From the NCBI GenBank assembly GCA_910584005.1, contig CAJTXR010000001.1, positions 571,154 through 635,153 on the forward strand: a stretch of 64,000 nt of DNA, read 5' to 3'. This document shows positions 52,813 to 62,700 of this stretch, in pieces. The notes beneath the pieces were generated by a model. It was not told where the DNA came from and ran no database searches. It saw only the letters and a list, made by a program, of their open reading frames with translations. The stretch is from an uncultured Anaeroplasmataceae bacterium (lineage in GTDB: Bacteria > Bacillota_I > Bacilli_A > Acholeplasmatales > Anaeroplasmataceae). Numbering within the stretch: the stretch's first letter is position 1; each line of letters opens with the position of its first letter. The position numbers and the translations under genes are program-made.

Positions 52813-53751
52813 TTACATCGACCTTCTTAATTCATAATCCACCGCAATTTCCTTTAGTTTACGGAATCGATGATTGAGTCCTGATTTGGTAATTGCTTCA
52901 TCATAGGTTTCATTGATAATTTGAATCATTTCATTTAAAGAAGCCTCTGGATTTTCTTTTCTTACTTTCATGATAAGTAAAAGTTTCGGATCCAGTTTTT
53001 CTAAAGGATAATTGTATTCCAAATATTTTATATATTTTAGTTGCTCCTTCGCGGAGCGATTTGTTTTTTGCTGATTGGCAACCTCTATATTTAATATTCG
53101 ATTAACATTGGCAGACAATTCTCTTTTTATAATTTCATTTTCAAAATAATTCATCGTAACATTAGCACCTATACGGCGAAGAAATTCAACAATGCAATCT
53201 TTTTCTTTAATATATACAATCAATATGGATCTTCGTTTGGCAATTCTAGCATTTAAATTATACTGATTCATTGCTCTTTGTAAAAATAATGCCTCACTAT
53301 CTTTGTCTGTAGAAATCTCTAAATGATAGTTGGAAGTTTTGGGATCATTGACACTTCCTTTAGCTAAAAAAGCTCCCCTTAAATAGGCAATAGTTTTAGA
53401 AGAATTTTCTATAATTTCATCTTTTAAATTTCCATTGTCCTTCAACAATTCCAAATCTTTAATAATCACATCTGCATTCTCTGTGATTGTATAAGAATAT
53501 ATGGTTTTTTTATTCAGTTTCGTTTGAGTAATTGCTGTAATCTCATAAGCCACATTCGTATAAAACCGTTTAATGAGCGAAACAAAATGTCTTAAAATAT
53601 GTAGATTTGTGTTTTTAAAAACCAATTTGATGGGCTGGGACAATACAATTTCTCCTGCCAATCTTAAGGATGCTTCCAATTCTATAAGATGTAGGGAAGC
53701 ATCACTATTCACTTTTAATATATCTTCCTTAACATCAAAAGAAAAGCTCAT
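52813..53751 (-). CDS. whiA: WhiA-type DNA-binding regulator
   Basis: A 312-aa protein with an N-terminal LAGLIDADG-homing-endonuclease-like fold (AYLRGAFLAKGSVNDPKTSNY) and a C-terminal helix-turn-helix (ASLNEMIQIINETYDEAITK then SGLNHRFRKL). WhiA influences cell division and chromosome segregation in Bacillus. Size is typical. It lies between the Lgt-PpaX fusion and acpS; in Bacillus whiA is near crh and yvcK, which are not here. Confidence 0.95.
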   Translation of the reverse strand: MSFSFDVKEDILKVNSDASLHLIELEASLRLAGEIVLSQPIKLVFKNTNLHILRHFVSLIKRFYTNVAYEITAITQTKLNKKTIYSYTITENADVIIKDLELLKDNGNLKDEIIENSSKTIAYLRGAFLAKGSVNDPKTSNYHLEISTDKDSEALFLQRAMNQYNLNARIAKRRSILIVYIKEKDCIVEFLRRIGANVTMNYFENEIIKRELSANVNRILNIEVANQQKTNRSAKEQLKYIKYLEYNYPLEKLDPKLLLIMKVRKENPEASLNEMIQIINETYDEAITKSGLNHRFRKLKEIAVDYELRRSM

Positions 53752-53755
53752 ATTC

Positions 53756-55225
53756 TTACTCCATTAAAATTGATAAAATATCATTTAAATTCTTTATGGT
53801 ATAGGTAGGATTACTTTCTATAATTTGATCCTTACGATCCGAATATAAAACTCCAACGGTATCAATTTTGGCATTTTTGCCTGCCAAAATATCTCCAACG
53901 CCATCACCAACATATAGTGCTCTTTTAGAATCTAATTGCTTCATCGCTTCTAAAATTCCTTCTGGGTCTGGTTTTGGATTTTTTACATCTTCTTCGCCAA
54001 TAACAACTCTTATATTTTCACGCATTCCAAATAAAGCTAATCCATGCTCAACTAAATCTGTTTTTTTAGAGGACACAACACCTAACTTGTACCCTTTTCT
54101 AGCTAAGGAGCGAACAACAGATTTGGCTCCTGGAAAAGCCTTAACAATTTCATCATGGTTTGAAACATTATATTCTCGGTAATACTGAATCATCTCTTCT
54201 ATTTCTTGTTCATCTTCGCTATACCGTGAGAAAGTTTGCTTTAATGATGGTCCAAAAAAAGAATCTAATTCCTCATCAGTTAAAACTTTATCTGGTCTAA
54301 AATGTGCAAATGTATATACAAAGCTCTTATAAATTAATTCTTTTGTATCTAGAAGTGTTCCATCTAAATCAAAAAGAATTGTATCATACCGATTGTCTTT
54401 GATTTTTTGTTTTAATTCTAGATAATTCGTTTTAGGACCAACAAACCGCTTGATAACCAAGAACGCAAGTCCGCCAACAATAAAAATTACACTAAGTAAG
54501 ATGGATACCGGAATTGGCCCTGCCATAAGGATTTCATCTACACCACTTTTACTACGAATTGTTTCTGTAATAATTCTTACAAATCCATACCAAACAAAAT
54601 ATCCACCAATTAAATCTCCGGATTCTAGTTTTTTAAATTTATTTCGGAGTACAATCATTATGATTAACCCAACCAAATTCAATGAAGCCTCATATAAAAA
54701 GGCTGGATGGCGATAAGCACCCTCAATAAACATATTCTCTCCTAAAATAGGAATTAGTTTTAAAAAACCTGGATTTTCAACAATTGGACCATAAAGCTCA
54801 TGATTACAGAAGTTTCCAAATCGACCACAGATTTGACCGATCAAAAATCCTGGAGCCACGACATCTAATATCCGATATAAAGATATTTTTCTTACTCGAC
54901 AATAAATATAAATCGTAATCATCGAAGCAATTAAGCCCCCTTGAATCGCAAGACCTTCTAAGCCGCCTTCTAATCCAATAATCTTTTTAAAAGTCCATGA
55001 ATCATTTAAATTAAATAAGATGTACCATAACCTTGCCCCTACAATTGCACAAGGAAGAACGATACAAACTCCAGTATAGATGTACTCACTTGGAATACCG
55101 ATTTTCTTTCCCTCACGCACTCCAGCTAGTACAGCCAAAATAACACCGATTAAAATACAAACTGCATACCAATAGATTTCAATCGTTCCAAATAATTTAA
55201 AAGAAGGGTTGATATAATTTAACAT
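53756..55225 (-). CDS. lgt: Lgt-PpaX fusion: prolipoprotein diacylglyceryl transferase plus HAD pyrophosphatase
   Basis: A 489-aa two-domain protein. Residues 1-262 are Lgt, a membrane enzyme that adds diacylglycerol to the lipobox Cys: GRFGNFCNHELYG (134-146) is the signature and about seven membrane helices are seen. The catalytic-loop His of the HGGL motif is replaced by Gln95 (LAIQGGLI). Residues 280-489 are a HAD phosphatase with FDLDGTLLDT (285-294), VVSSKK, KNPKPDPEG and YVGDGVGDILAGKNA, most like PpaX. No stop or frameshift separates them. In Bacillus these are separate genes (hprK-lgt-...-ppaX), so the fusion preserves the order. Confidence 0.9.
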   Translation of the reverse strand: MLNYINPSFKLFGTIEIYWYAVCILIGVILAVLAGVREGKKIGIPSEYIYTGVCIVLPCAIVGARLWYILFNLNDSWTFKKIIGLEGGLEGLAIQGGLIASMITIYIYCRVRKISLYRILDVVAPGFLIGQICGRFGNFCNHELYGPIVENPGFLKLIPILGENMFIEGAYRHPAFLYEASLNLVGLIIMIVLRNKFKKLESGDLIGGYFVWYGFVRIITETIRSKSGVDEILMAGPIPVSILLSVIFIVGGLAFLVIKRFVGPKTNYLELKQKIKDNRYDTILFDLDGTLLDTKELIYKSFVYTFAHFRPDKVLTDEELDSFFGPSLKQTFSRYSEDEQEIEEMIQYYREYNVSNHDEIVKAFPGAKSVVRSLARKGYKLGVVSSKKTDLVEHGLALFGMRENIRVVIGEEDVKNPKPDPEGILEAMKQLDSKRALYVGDGVGDILAGKNAKIDTVGVLYSDRKDQIIESNPTYTIKNLNDILSILME

Positions 55226-56154
55226 TCTTCTTTTCCTCCTTCTTTTGCTTTTCTATCGACCTTAGTCACAAATTCTAATGCTGCATGATGGCCTAGTAAT
55301 TTTAATTTTTCATTCATTGCAGCAGATTCAACCAATAAAGATACTGTTCGGCCTGGAAGAACAGGTATCGTAATTTTAGTAATCTCAGTATTAAAGTATT
55401 TTATCGTTGCATGATCTAAGCCCAATCGATCATAGTTTTTTTCTTCATTCCATGTTTCTAGTTCAACAACCAAACGAAGATTCTTCCGATCTCGATATGC
55501 TCCTGCACCAAACATAGTGACAACATCAACAATACCAATTCCTCTAATCTCCATATATCGCTTTAAAATATCAGGAGCAGTTCCGATTAAATTTCCAGGT
55601 TCTTTTTCCATGATTTCTACTAAATCGTCCGCAATCAATTGATGTCCTCTTTTGATTAAATCCAAAGAGGTTTCTGATTTACCAATCCCACTCTTACCAA
55701 TAATTAAAGTTCCCATTCCATTGATATCCAAAAATGTACCATGAACAGAAATAGTTTCTGCTAAATGCTCTTGTAAATAATTATAAAGTTTTGAAGAGGT
55801 TGGCGTAGTTCGCATCGTACTTTTTAAGATACAAATATTATATTCATCTCCCAATTGAATAAATATTTCAGGAATCTTCACTTTTACACTAAAAACTATA
55901 CAAGGTGGATTTAGTTCAAACAATTTACGAACATTTTTCTCTACGACATCCTGGCTTTGTTGAGATAAAAAAGTAGCTTCCTTTGATCCTACCAAAACAA
56001 CTCGTTTAGAGTCAAAGTAATCAAAGAAACCCGTAAACTCTAATCCAGGTCGAGCAATCATATCTTCCACACAATGTCGTTTTAAACCACCCTTACCACT
56101 AATTAGAGTCAATTTATTATCTTTCATTATTTTTTCAATAGTTATATATTCCAT
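55219..56154 (-). CDS. hprK: HPr kinase/phosphorylase
   Basis: A 311-aa bifunctional enzyme that phosphorylates Ser46 of HPr and removes it, controlling carbon catabolite repression. Walker A GKSGIGKS (153-160), the HPrK signature LRLVVELETWNEEKNYDRLG and the catalytic His in ISVHGTFLDI are present. Phosphorolysis of P-Ser-HPr yields pyrophosphate, which PpaX (fused to Lgt next door) hydrolyses. The ATG at 56154 has SD GGAGGTG. It overlaps the lgt-ppaX start by 7 bases. Confidence 0.96.
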   Translation of the reverse strand: MEYITIEKIMKDNKLTLISGKGGLKRHCVEDMIARPGLEFTGFFDYFDSKRVVLVGSKEATFLSQQSQDVVEKNVRKLFELNPPCIVFSVKVKIPEIFIQLGDEYNICILKSTMRTTPTSSKLYNYLQEHLAETISVHGTFLDINGMGTLIIGKSGIGKSETSLDLIKRGHQLIADDLVEIMEKEPGNLIGTAPDILKRYMEIRGIGIVDVVTMFGAGAYRDRKNLRLVVELETWNEEKNYDRLGLDHATIKYFNTEITKITIPVLPGRTVSLLVESAAMNEKLKLLGHHAALEFVTKVDRKAKEGGKEEC

Positions 56155-56171
56155 TGGTTTCACCTCCGAAT

Positions 56172-56738
56172 TCAAAATTTTAAAATACGGTACGCCTTTA
56201 CTCCCTCTAATACTATCATTACCACAATTAGTATAACGATGGAATTCAGTGTTTGATTACAAATATGGAAAAATGATTGATCTAAAAATGCTAATAAAAG
56301 AATTAAACCAAATGTCAAAAAGAAATCCAAAGAATGAGATTTAGAAAAAAAGCTAAGTAATGAAATAAGGATAGGAGCAAAATAAAAGATGAAAGATAAT
56401 CCTAACGTACAATAAATTAATCGAAGAGGATTTGTGTAATTAATAAAATGAGCAAAGAAACCAAACACCGCTCCAATTACTAAAATATTAAAAACTATCG
56501 TTAAAAACATTCCCCCAATCCTTTTTATAAATCCTAAGAAAGAAAACGAGGGAGTAAGAGCACCAGATGTAGATTCTATTTTCGATAATAAATCTTCTAT
56601 CTGCGTAAAATCTGCATCTGGATATCGATGCTTTAAATCTTCTATATTCTGATTAAATTCCTTTAGTTTTTCTTTGAACTTTTCTTCTTTGTCTTTTTTT
56701 ATTACGGGTTCTTTATTTTTTTGCTTTTCCGTTTTCAA
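56172..56738 (-). CDS. Membrane protein with N-terminal charged coiled-coil region
   Basis: A 188-aa protein from a TTG with SD AAAGGTGG. Residues 1-55 are highly charged and helical (KEEKFKEKLKEFNQNIEDLK), followed by four membrane helices (about 68-90, 98-120, 130-150, 160-180). I do not recognise the family. It is first in the run with hprK, the Lgt-PpaX fusion, whiA and acpS and may be part of the same membrane or catabolite-control setting. Confidence 0.55.
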   Translation of the reverse strand: MKTEKQKNKEPVIKKDKEEKFKEKLKEFNQNIEDLKHRYPDADFTQIEDLLSKIESTSGALTPSFSFLGFIKRIGGMFLTIVFNILVIGAVFGFFAHFINYTNPLRLIYCTLGLSFIFYFAPILISLLSFFSKSHSLDFFLTFGLILLLAFLDQSFFHICNQTLNSIVILIVVMIVLEGVKAYRILKF

Positions 56739-56765
56739 TAAAATCCCACCTTTTGAACTACCAAC

Positions 56766-56794
56766 ATTATATACTAAACCATCTGTTTTAGCAA
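56766..56794 (-). promoter_or_regulatory. Sigma-A promoter of the hprK-lgt-whiA-acpS run
   Basis: On the minus strand: TTGCTA (56789-56794), a 17-base spacer and TATAAT (56766-56771), just downstream of the xerC stop codon. Confidence 0.85.
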
Positions 56795-56810
56795 TAAAAG
56801 TAGTTTTGTT

Positions 56811-57740
56811 TTATTTCTTATCATTTATTTTGGAAGCTCTAGGATGACTCAGCTCATAGGATTTACGAACATGCTCAAAACTTACATGAGTATATATCTG
56901 AGTTGTCGATAAATTTTCATGACCAAGCAGCTCCTGTACACTTCTCATATCCGCCCCGCGATTTAATAATGCAGTTGCGAAACTATGCCGAAGCATATGT
57001 GGAGATAGATGAAAGGTTTCTCCACAATCCTTAATCAACTGATTTAAAATAACTCGTACCCCTCTAGGAGTGAGCGTAGTACCATTTTTATTTAAAAAAA
57101 CATGCCGATTGGTTTCATCCTTAGACCGATAAAGGAGATCCAACCGAAAGGTCGATATATATCGTTTTAAATGATCTTTTAGTTCTTCAAACATAATCAC
57201 AACTCGATCTTTGCTTCCTTTTCCGTGAATGAGGATAGTCAAATCCATAAAATCTATATCTTTAATCTCTAAAGCACATAATTCACTAACTCGCAATCCA
57301 CAACCATATAAGATTTCTAATATACAATAATTTCTAAATCCTAAAGGAGTGGTTTGATCACAAACGTTTAACAACATCATAATTTCATTTTCTTTAATCG
57401 TTTTAGGCAATCGCTTTGGAATTTTAGGAGCCTCTACTTCTTCAAAAAAATTCGTTTGAACATCACCGCTTTTTAAAAGATATTGATAAAAAGTTCGTAA
57501 GGAAGAAAGTTTTCGACTAATACTTGTTGATGCTAGATTACTAGAAGAAAGATAGGAAATGTAGTTCTTACATACTCGATTATTGCGGATAGAAAGTAAA
57601 GAAGGAGCCATTTTCTCGCTATGAATAAATTCTAAAAATTCTTGGATATCCTTATGATAACTAAGAACTGTATTTGAAGAATAGTTCTTTACATTCGCTA
57701 AATAATCCATAAATTTCGCAATAGCTTCTTGTTCTGTCAT
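56811..57740 (-). CDS. XerC/XerD-type tyrosine recombinase
   Basis: A 309-aa site-specific recombinase. The N-terminal SAM-like DNA-binding domain has SSNTVLSYHKDIQEFLEFI; catalytic residues appear in CGLRVSELCALEI (Arg), LSPHMLRHSFATALLNRG (His-x-x-Arg), ELLGHENLSTTQIYTHVS (His and nucleophile Tyr). Length and motif order fit the chromosome-dimer resolvases. Its ATG overlaps the trmFO stop (ATGA). The trmFO-xerC order matches Bacillus and supports XerC over a mobile-element integrase. Confidence 0.93.
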   Translation of the reverse strand: MTEQEAIAKFMDYLANVKNYSSNTVLSYHKDIQEFLEFIHSEKMAPSLLSIRNNRVCKNYISYLSSSNLASTSISRKLSSLRTFYQYLLKSGDVQTNFFEEVEAPKIPKRLPKTIKENEIMMLLNVCDQTTPLGFRNYCILEILYGCGLRVSELCALEIKDIDFMDLTILIHGKGSKDRVVIMFEELKDHLKRYISTFRLDLLYRSKDETNRHVFLNKNGTTLTPRGVRVILNQLIKDCGETFHLSPHMLRHSFATALLNRGADMRSVQELLGHENLSTTQIYTHVSFEHVRKSYELSHPRASKINDKK

Positions 57741-59029
57741 AAGGATGTAACCACCTTTTCAATATCCTCTAATGCCCGTTTCGCATATAATCCTTTTCTT
57801 TCTTTCTTTTTATGTTTAAAGTTCAATTCCTCCACAATACCAAAATTTGCATTCATCGGTTGAAAATCATCTGAATTGGCATTACAAATATAGTATGCCA
57901 TACTCCCCATAATTGTAGTTTTAGGAAAAGAAATTAAAGTCAATCCCTGCACATATCGATCCATATTGATAGCGGCAACAATTCCACTAGCTGCTGATTC
58001 TACATACCCCTCAACCCCACTGATTTGTCCTGCAAAAAACAAATTCGGATATTGTTTCGTTTGATAGGTTGGATTTAAAATTTTAGGGGCATTAATATAT
58101 GTGTTTTTATGCATTCTTCCATATTTTGCAAAACGAGCATGTTCTAATCCAGGAATCATTTGAAATACTCTTTTTTGTTCATCAAATTTTAAATGGGTTT
58201 GAAATCCTACTAAATTATACATGGATTTCGCCGCATCATCTTGTCTTAATTGGACAACAGCATAAGGCTTATCTCCTGTTGGGGTTTTTAATCCAACAGG
58301 TTTCATAGGACCAAAGGTCAAGGTTTGTGGTCCCCGTTTTGCCATAATTTCTATAGGCATGCATCCTTCAAAGACTTTGAGTTCAAAATCCTTAACTTCC
58401 ACTCCTTCAGCAGAAATAAGAGCCTCATAAAACCGATCAAACTCCTCTTTTGTAAAAGGACAATTATAATAAGAAGCAACACCTTTGTCATATCTAGATT
58501 TCAAATAAACCTTTGAATAATCAATAGAATCCGCATAAATAATTGGAGCTTGAGCATCAAAAAAATAAAAATCCTCAAATCCAAATAAATCTTTAATATA
58601 TTGGCAAAATGGATCGCTGGTCAAAGGTCCAGTCGCAATAATTGTGGGAATCGATAAATCCAAGCTTGTAATCTCCTCACAAATAATATGTATATTTGGA
58701 AAGGACTCTATTACTTCTGTAACATAGGCCGAATATCCTTCTCTATCTACTGCCAAAGCTCCCCCTGCCTCTACAGAATGAAGTCTGGCTGCCTTTATAA
58801 TAAGAGAATCAAATTGTTCCATTTCTTTTTTTAAAATACCACAAGCATTTTCCAAAGAATCACTACGTAATGAATTGGAACAAACAAGTTCTGCAAATCG
58901 ATCCGTTTTATGTGCTGGAGTCATTTTCTTAGGACGCATTTCATATAATTCAATTTCATATCCTTTTTTCGCTAAGTAGTATGCCGCCTCACATCCTGCA
59001 AGTCCAGCACCAATTACTCTAACCTTCAT
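57737..59029 (-). CDS. trmFO: Methylenetetrahydrofolate-tRNA uracil-5 methyltransferase
   Basis: A 430-aa FAD-dependent enzyme that methylates U54 of tRNA using methylene-THF. The dinucleotide motif GAGLAGCEAAYYLAKKGY opens the protein, ELVCSNSLRSDSLENACGIL is the TrmFO signature, and the C-terminal GQISGVEGYVESAASG carries a family motif. The ATG at 59029 has GGAG 8 bases upstream. It starts 5 bases after the HD gene and overlaps xerC by 4. Confidence 0.96.
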   Translation of the reverse strand: MKVRVIGAGLAGCEAAYYLAKKGYEIELYEMRPKKMTPAHKTDRFAELVCSNSLRSDSLENACGILKKEMEQFDSLIIKAARLHSVEAGGALAVDREGYSAYVTEVIESFPNIHIICEEITSLDLSIPTIIATGPLTSDPFCQYIKDLFGFEDFYFFDAQAPIIYADSIDYSKVYLKSRYDKGVASYYNCPFTKEEFDRFYEALISAEGVEVKDFELKVFEGCMPIEIMAKRGPQTLTFGPMKPVGLKTPTGDKPYAVVQLRQDDAAKSMYNLVGFQTHLKFDEQKRVFQMIPGLEHARFAKYGRMHKNTYINAPKILNPTYQTKQYPNLFFAGQISGVEGYVESAASGIVAAINMDRYVQGLTLISFPKTTIMGSMAYYICNANSDDFQPMNANFGIVEELNFKHKKKERKGLYAKRALEDIEKVVTSL

Positions 59030-59034
59030 TGCCA

Positions 59035-59661
59035 TCACTCCATAAATAAATCATATTTTAAATCTCTTATAAATGTTTCAATAAATTGTTTCTTTTGTTC
59101 CCAAAATTTTTTAGCCAAAGGAGTCACCATATAATCTTGTTTGAGAATATGTGCAGAATGAATCATAATTTCATTAAATACAGAATCATAAGAATCTGGA
59201 GTTTTATAGCCTTCTGCCAAAAGATCAAAGACAATTCCTAAAGCTCCCTCTTCATCCATTAAATCCGCTTCTAATAAAACCACAAGTTCTATAGGAATAT
59301 CTGGATTTTTAAGTAACGCCTTATTGGAATGATGTTCAATTAGATACGCAACCTTATTTGTAAATTCTAAATCAAATTGATTCTTTTTGGCATATTCTAA
59401 AAATATAGCCTTTCCAATTGTTGCGTGTTCTACAATAGAGCTTTTTGTATATCCTGAATCATGGAAAATAGCAGCAGTTAATACAACCACTTCCTCACAA
59501 TTTTCAACTCCAACTATAATTCGCTTTGCCCAACCAAAAACACGTTTGATGTGCTCAAAACGATTCCGAAAGGAAAGTTGAGGCTTATTGCTTTTAATTC
59601 CCTTATTTTTATTTAATTCAGCCAATACATAACAAAACATATCATCATAATTTAATTTCAT
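59035..59661 (-). CDS. HD-domain metal-dependent phosphohydrolase
   Basis: About 208 aa (ATG at 59661 or 59664, SD GGGTGA). The HD motifs are FEHIKRVFGWAKR (His), AIFHDSGYTKSS (His-Asp), LIEHHSNKALL and LLEADLMDEEGAL (Asp), all intact. Proteins of this type hydrolyse nucleotides or other phosphate esters; the substrate is unknown. It is probably first in an operon with trmFO and xerC. Confidence 0.85.
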   Translation of the reverse strand: MKLNYDDMFCYVLAELNKNKGIKSNKPQLSFRNRFEHIKRVFGWAKRIIVGVENCEEVVVLTAAIFHDSGYTKSSIVEHATIGKAIFLEYAKKNQFDLEFTNKVAYLIEHHSNKALLKNPDIPIELVVLLEADLMDEEGALGIVFDLLAEGYKTPDSYDSVFNEIMIHSAHILKQDYMVTPLAKKFWEQKKQFIETFIRDLKYDLFME

Positions 59662-59692
59662 CATTCTCACCCAAATTCATATGAATATATTT

Positions 59693-59701
59693 ATTATAGC
59701 A
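59693..59701 (-). promoter_or_regulatory. Extended -10 promoter of HD-trmFO-xerC
   Basis: On the minus strand: TGCTATAAT, a TG-extended -10 box about 30 bases before the HD gene start. It lies immediately after the terminator stem of the giant gene. Confidence 0.7.
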
Positions 59702-59702
59702 T

Positions 59703-59732
59703 AAAAAGATACACCTTACGATGCATCTTTTT
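59703..59732 (-). terminator. Intrinsic terminator of the giant repetitive gene
   Basis: An 11-bp stem AAAAAGATGCA/TGTATCTTTTT (one G-T pair; 59703-59713 with 59722-59732) ends with T's on the minus strand, just after the stop codon at 59738. Confidence 0.8.
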
Positions 59733-59737
59733 ATTTT

Positions 59738-62700
59738 TTATAAGTTTTTAATTAAATTCGTACTTATATTTAAAATATCTACTTTTTCTTTCACAAAAGA
59801 ATCTCTTAAATCTGCTCGACCAGCACCTAAGAAGCCTGCCTCATTTTTTCCATAATGACGATCAGATCCATTATATTTACAAGCGACTAAATTGAATGCA
59901 TTAGCTTGAGCATCAGAACAATGGAATCTAAGTTCTTTTGCTTGATCTCTTGCCTTTTCAAAATTTAGAGCTCCTTCTTTCACAAAATAGAAAGCATCTA
60001 CAGCAACAGCTGATGCCTGTAAAGAAGCAGGTAAATAAATATTGACTAATCCATCACAATTTTTAAATGCGTTTGCAGGAATACTTGCTAAACTCTCATT
60101 AAATACTAAATTCTCTATTGATGTGTTAGCAGTAAATGGTGAATCTTGAGATTCTGTTTGCTCTTTTATGGCACCAATTGGAACCCATCTTGATCCCACA
60201 TAAGCAAATTCTGGGAAAATTACAGTTGAAGCCGTTCCCGTATAAAGAGAGATGCAAGCCATATCATTTGTAACTTCAAATTCAAAATAAGATTGTTTTG
60301 TAGAAATATAAGAAGAGAATTCATATGAATCATTAATTTGTTTTAAATCGTCAAAAGAGTAGTATGTTCCTCTATTAGAAACCCAAGCATTAATTTCATA
60401 TGAATCATAGCTTCCATTTGGAAGATATGAAGTAATATCTGTATTCCTATCCTTTCGTATAAAGAATCCATAATATCCTTTATTATTGAATTCTTCTCTT
60501 GCTGTTTCAAAGGTAATCTTATGATATTGTTCAAATTTTACATCATTGACCGCAAATAGTTGAATTTCAAATCTTTGTCTTTCTTCATTTAAAACAAAAG
60601 TACTTGCGAAGTTTTGTAAAATGAAATTTGGAGTTAATTTTGAAGCAAGATAAATAAAATAGTTTTGATTTTTTTCAACTCCATAATCTTGATCTAAGAA
60701 AGGCATTGTATCTGTTTGTTCTAACCGGTATTCTTCTTTTCCATATAAAGCATAAAAATCATACTGCACTTCTACCCAATCTACCACAAAAGCATAAGTT
60801 CCAGGAGCTAAGGAATTCAAATCAACCTTTTGCCCTGAAGCATCGTTTACACCATTGAATTTATAAATTACATTATTTATATTTTTAATAGAATACAACT
60901 CTTCAACATGAGAAAGTAAATCATATCCTTCATATACTGTAAGTATCTGAGGTTCATCATAATCAGAAGTGATTTCAAGTTGAATTGTGACATCCTTTAC
61001 CTTAGCATAATATACTAAGCCCTTATTTGCCATCAAATGAGATTGAATATCTAAAATAGGTTTCAAATAGGAAGCATCATAGTACCAGCCCATGATCTTA
61101 TAATATCTCATTCCTTCTTCTTGAGGAACAGAAAGGATTTCTCCTGTTGCGTAAGGGAAATTAATTTTTTCTCCTTCAGAAAGCTTTATAATTTTAGATC
61201 CAGCAAGCCCCATATCAAATGAAACAATGTGCTTTAAACGACCATTACTTACCCATGCACCATTCGTATAGATATACTCTTCATCGGCGTTAAACTGAGA
61301 ATCAAATTCATAAATATATTGATCTAGTTCATTCATAGATACATCTTGTACAACAAGATTACCATTTTCATCCTTTTGAATATTACTTAGAACTAAACTA
61401 TTACTATTTAAATTGATTACATTCACACAAACAAATTTAAATTTTGGAATATTGTAAATCATTGGAACATAAATTAAATTTCCAGCTTCATCATATATAT
61501 AATTCCCTTGTTCATCTGTTTTCGCTACATTTGTAGCACCAAGCGTAATCTCTAAATCACCTAAATCATTATTATCTACAATCTCTTTTAAATTCAAATT
61601 AAACTCAAAAAGATCGGTTCCTATGGAAATAGAATTTACACATTGGGAAGCATCAATAAATCCATCCCCCTCAGGTGTTTTATTAATTAGGGAAATGATA
61701 CTTTCTGGTAATCCCATAGCATAATCCATCAAATAATAAACCAAATTGTTAAAGAATTCTGTATAATGAATCTTTAATTTACGATCATCTTTATCCTTAC
61801 TATCATCTCTATGAATGTATACATATTCATCCTTATAGTAAATATAAATTTGCTTCTTGCTCATCATCATTGCACCTAGACCTAGATTTCCCATATCTAA
61901 GTGTGCATATATAGTAGGAGCACCCTTTTCATCAACATTCACTTTAATTGTAATCGGAACATTCACATTCACAATGCTTAATGCAGTTAAGGTTACAGTT
62001 CCTGTAATTTCAAAATTCTTTTCTAATGCATTGTAATATAAAGCCTCAAATAAATTAGATATATTGCTTATATCATAATAACTTTCTTTTTCTGAAGGGA
62101 GTTCTACAGATAAACCTTCTTCTTTTAAAGAAATTGTCACCTGATCCATTGTCATGAACTGTAATGCATTTGTATAAGAAAGATAAATATTAGAAGCATT
62201 AAGTTCTATAATTTTTCCTTCTTCATTCCGCATAATTTCTAATTGTAAAACCTGATCTTCATCCTGCATTGCTGCAAATAAATCCTTTAAATTTATACCT
62301 AAAGAAAGTTTAGTATTTGAAATATCTATAGAATTAAGGATATGAGATAGACAGATACAGTTAGTCTGACCGGATTGTAAAACAGGAATCTCAATATTCA
62401 TCAAATTCATTATAGATTCTATCAAATCCGTAATTCCTTTGTATGTCGAAGAAACTTTTATTACAGCATTTAAATCTGATTCATTATTTCCATATGTTAT
62501 ATAAACCATAGGGGTTTGAATGCTTGAATCTAAAGTATTCATAGTAGTTAAAGAAATTATATTGATATCTAATTGGTGCCATGCAACTGCATTCCCATTT
62601 TGATACTCACGGATAATTACTTTTGCTCTAGCATCAAATTCGTTATTCTCTAAGATTTTTAAAGAAAGCATTCCTTCAATTTGAGCAACTGCATTCCCAT

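Noticed and set aside
56811..57740. Tyrosine recombinase as sign of an integrated mobile element
   Set aside because: It is coupled to trmFO in the standard Bacillota order, with no flanking repeats, att-like sites or phage genes; XerC is the simpler reading.
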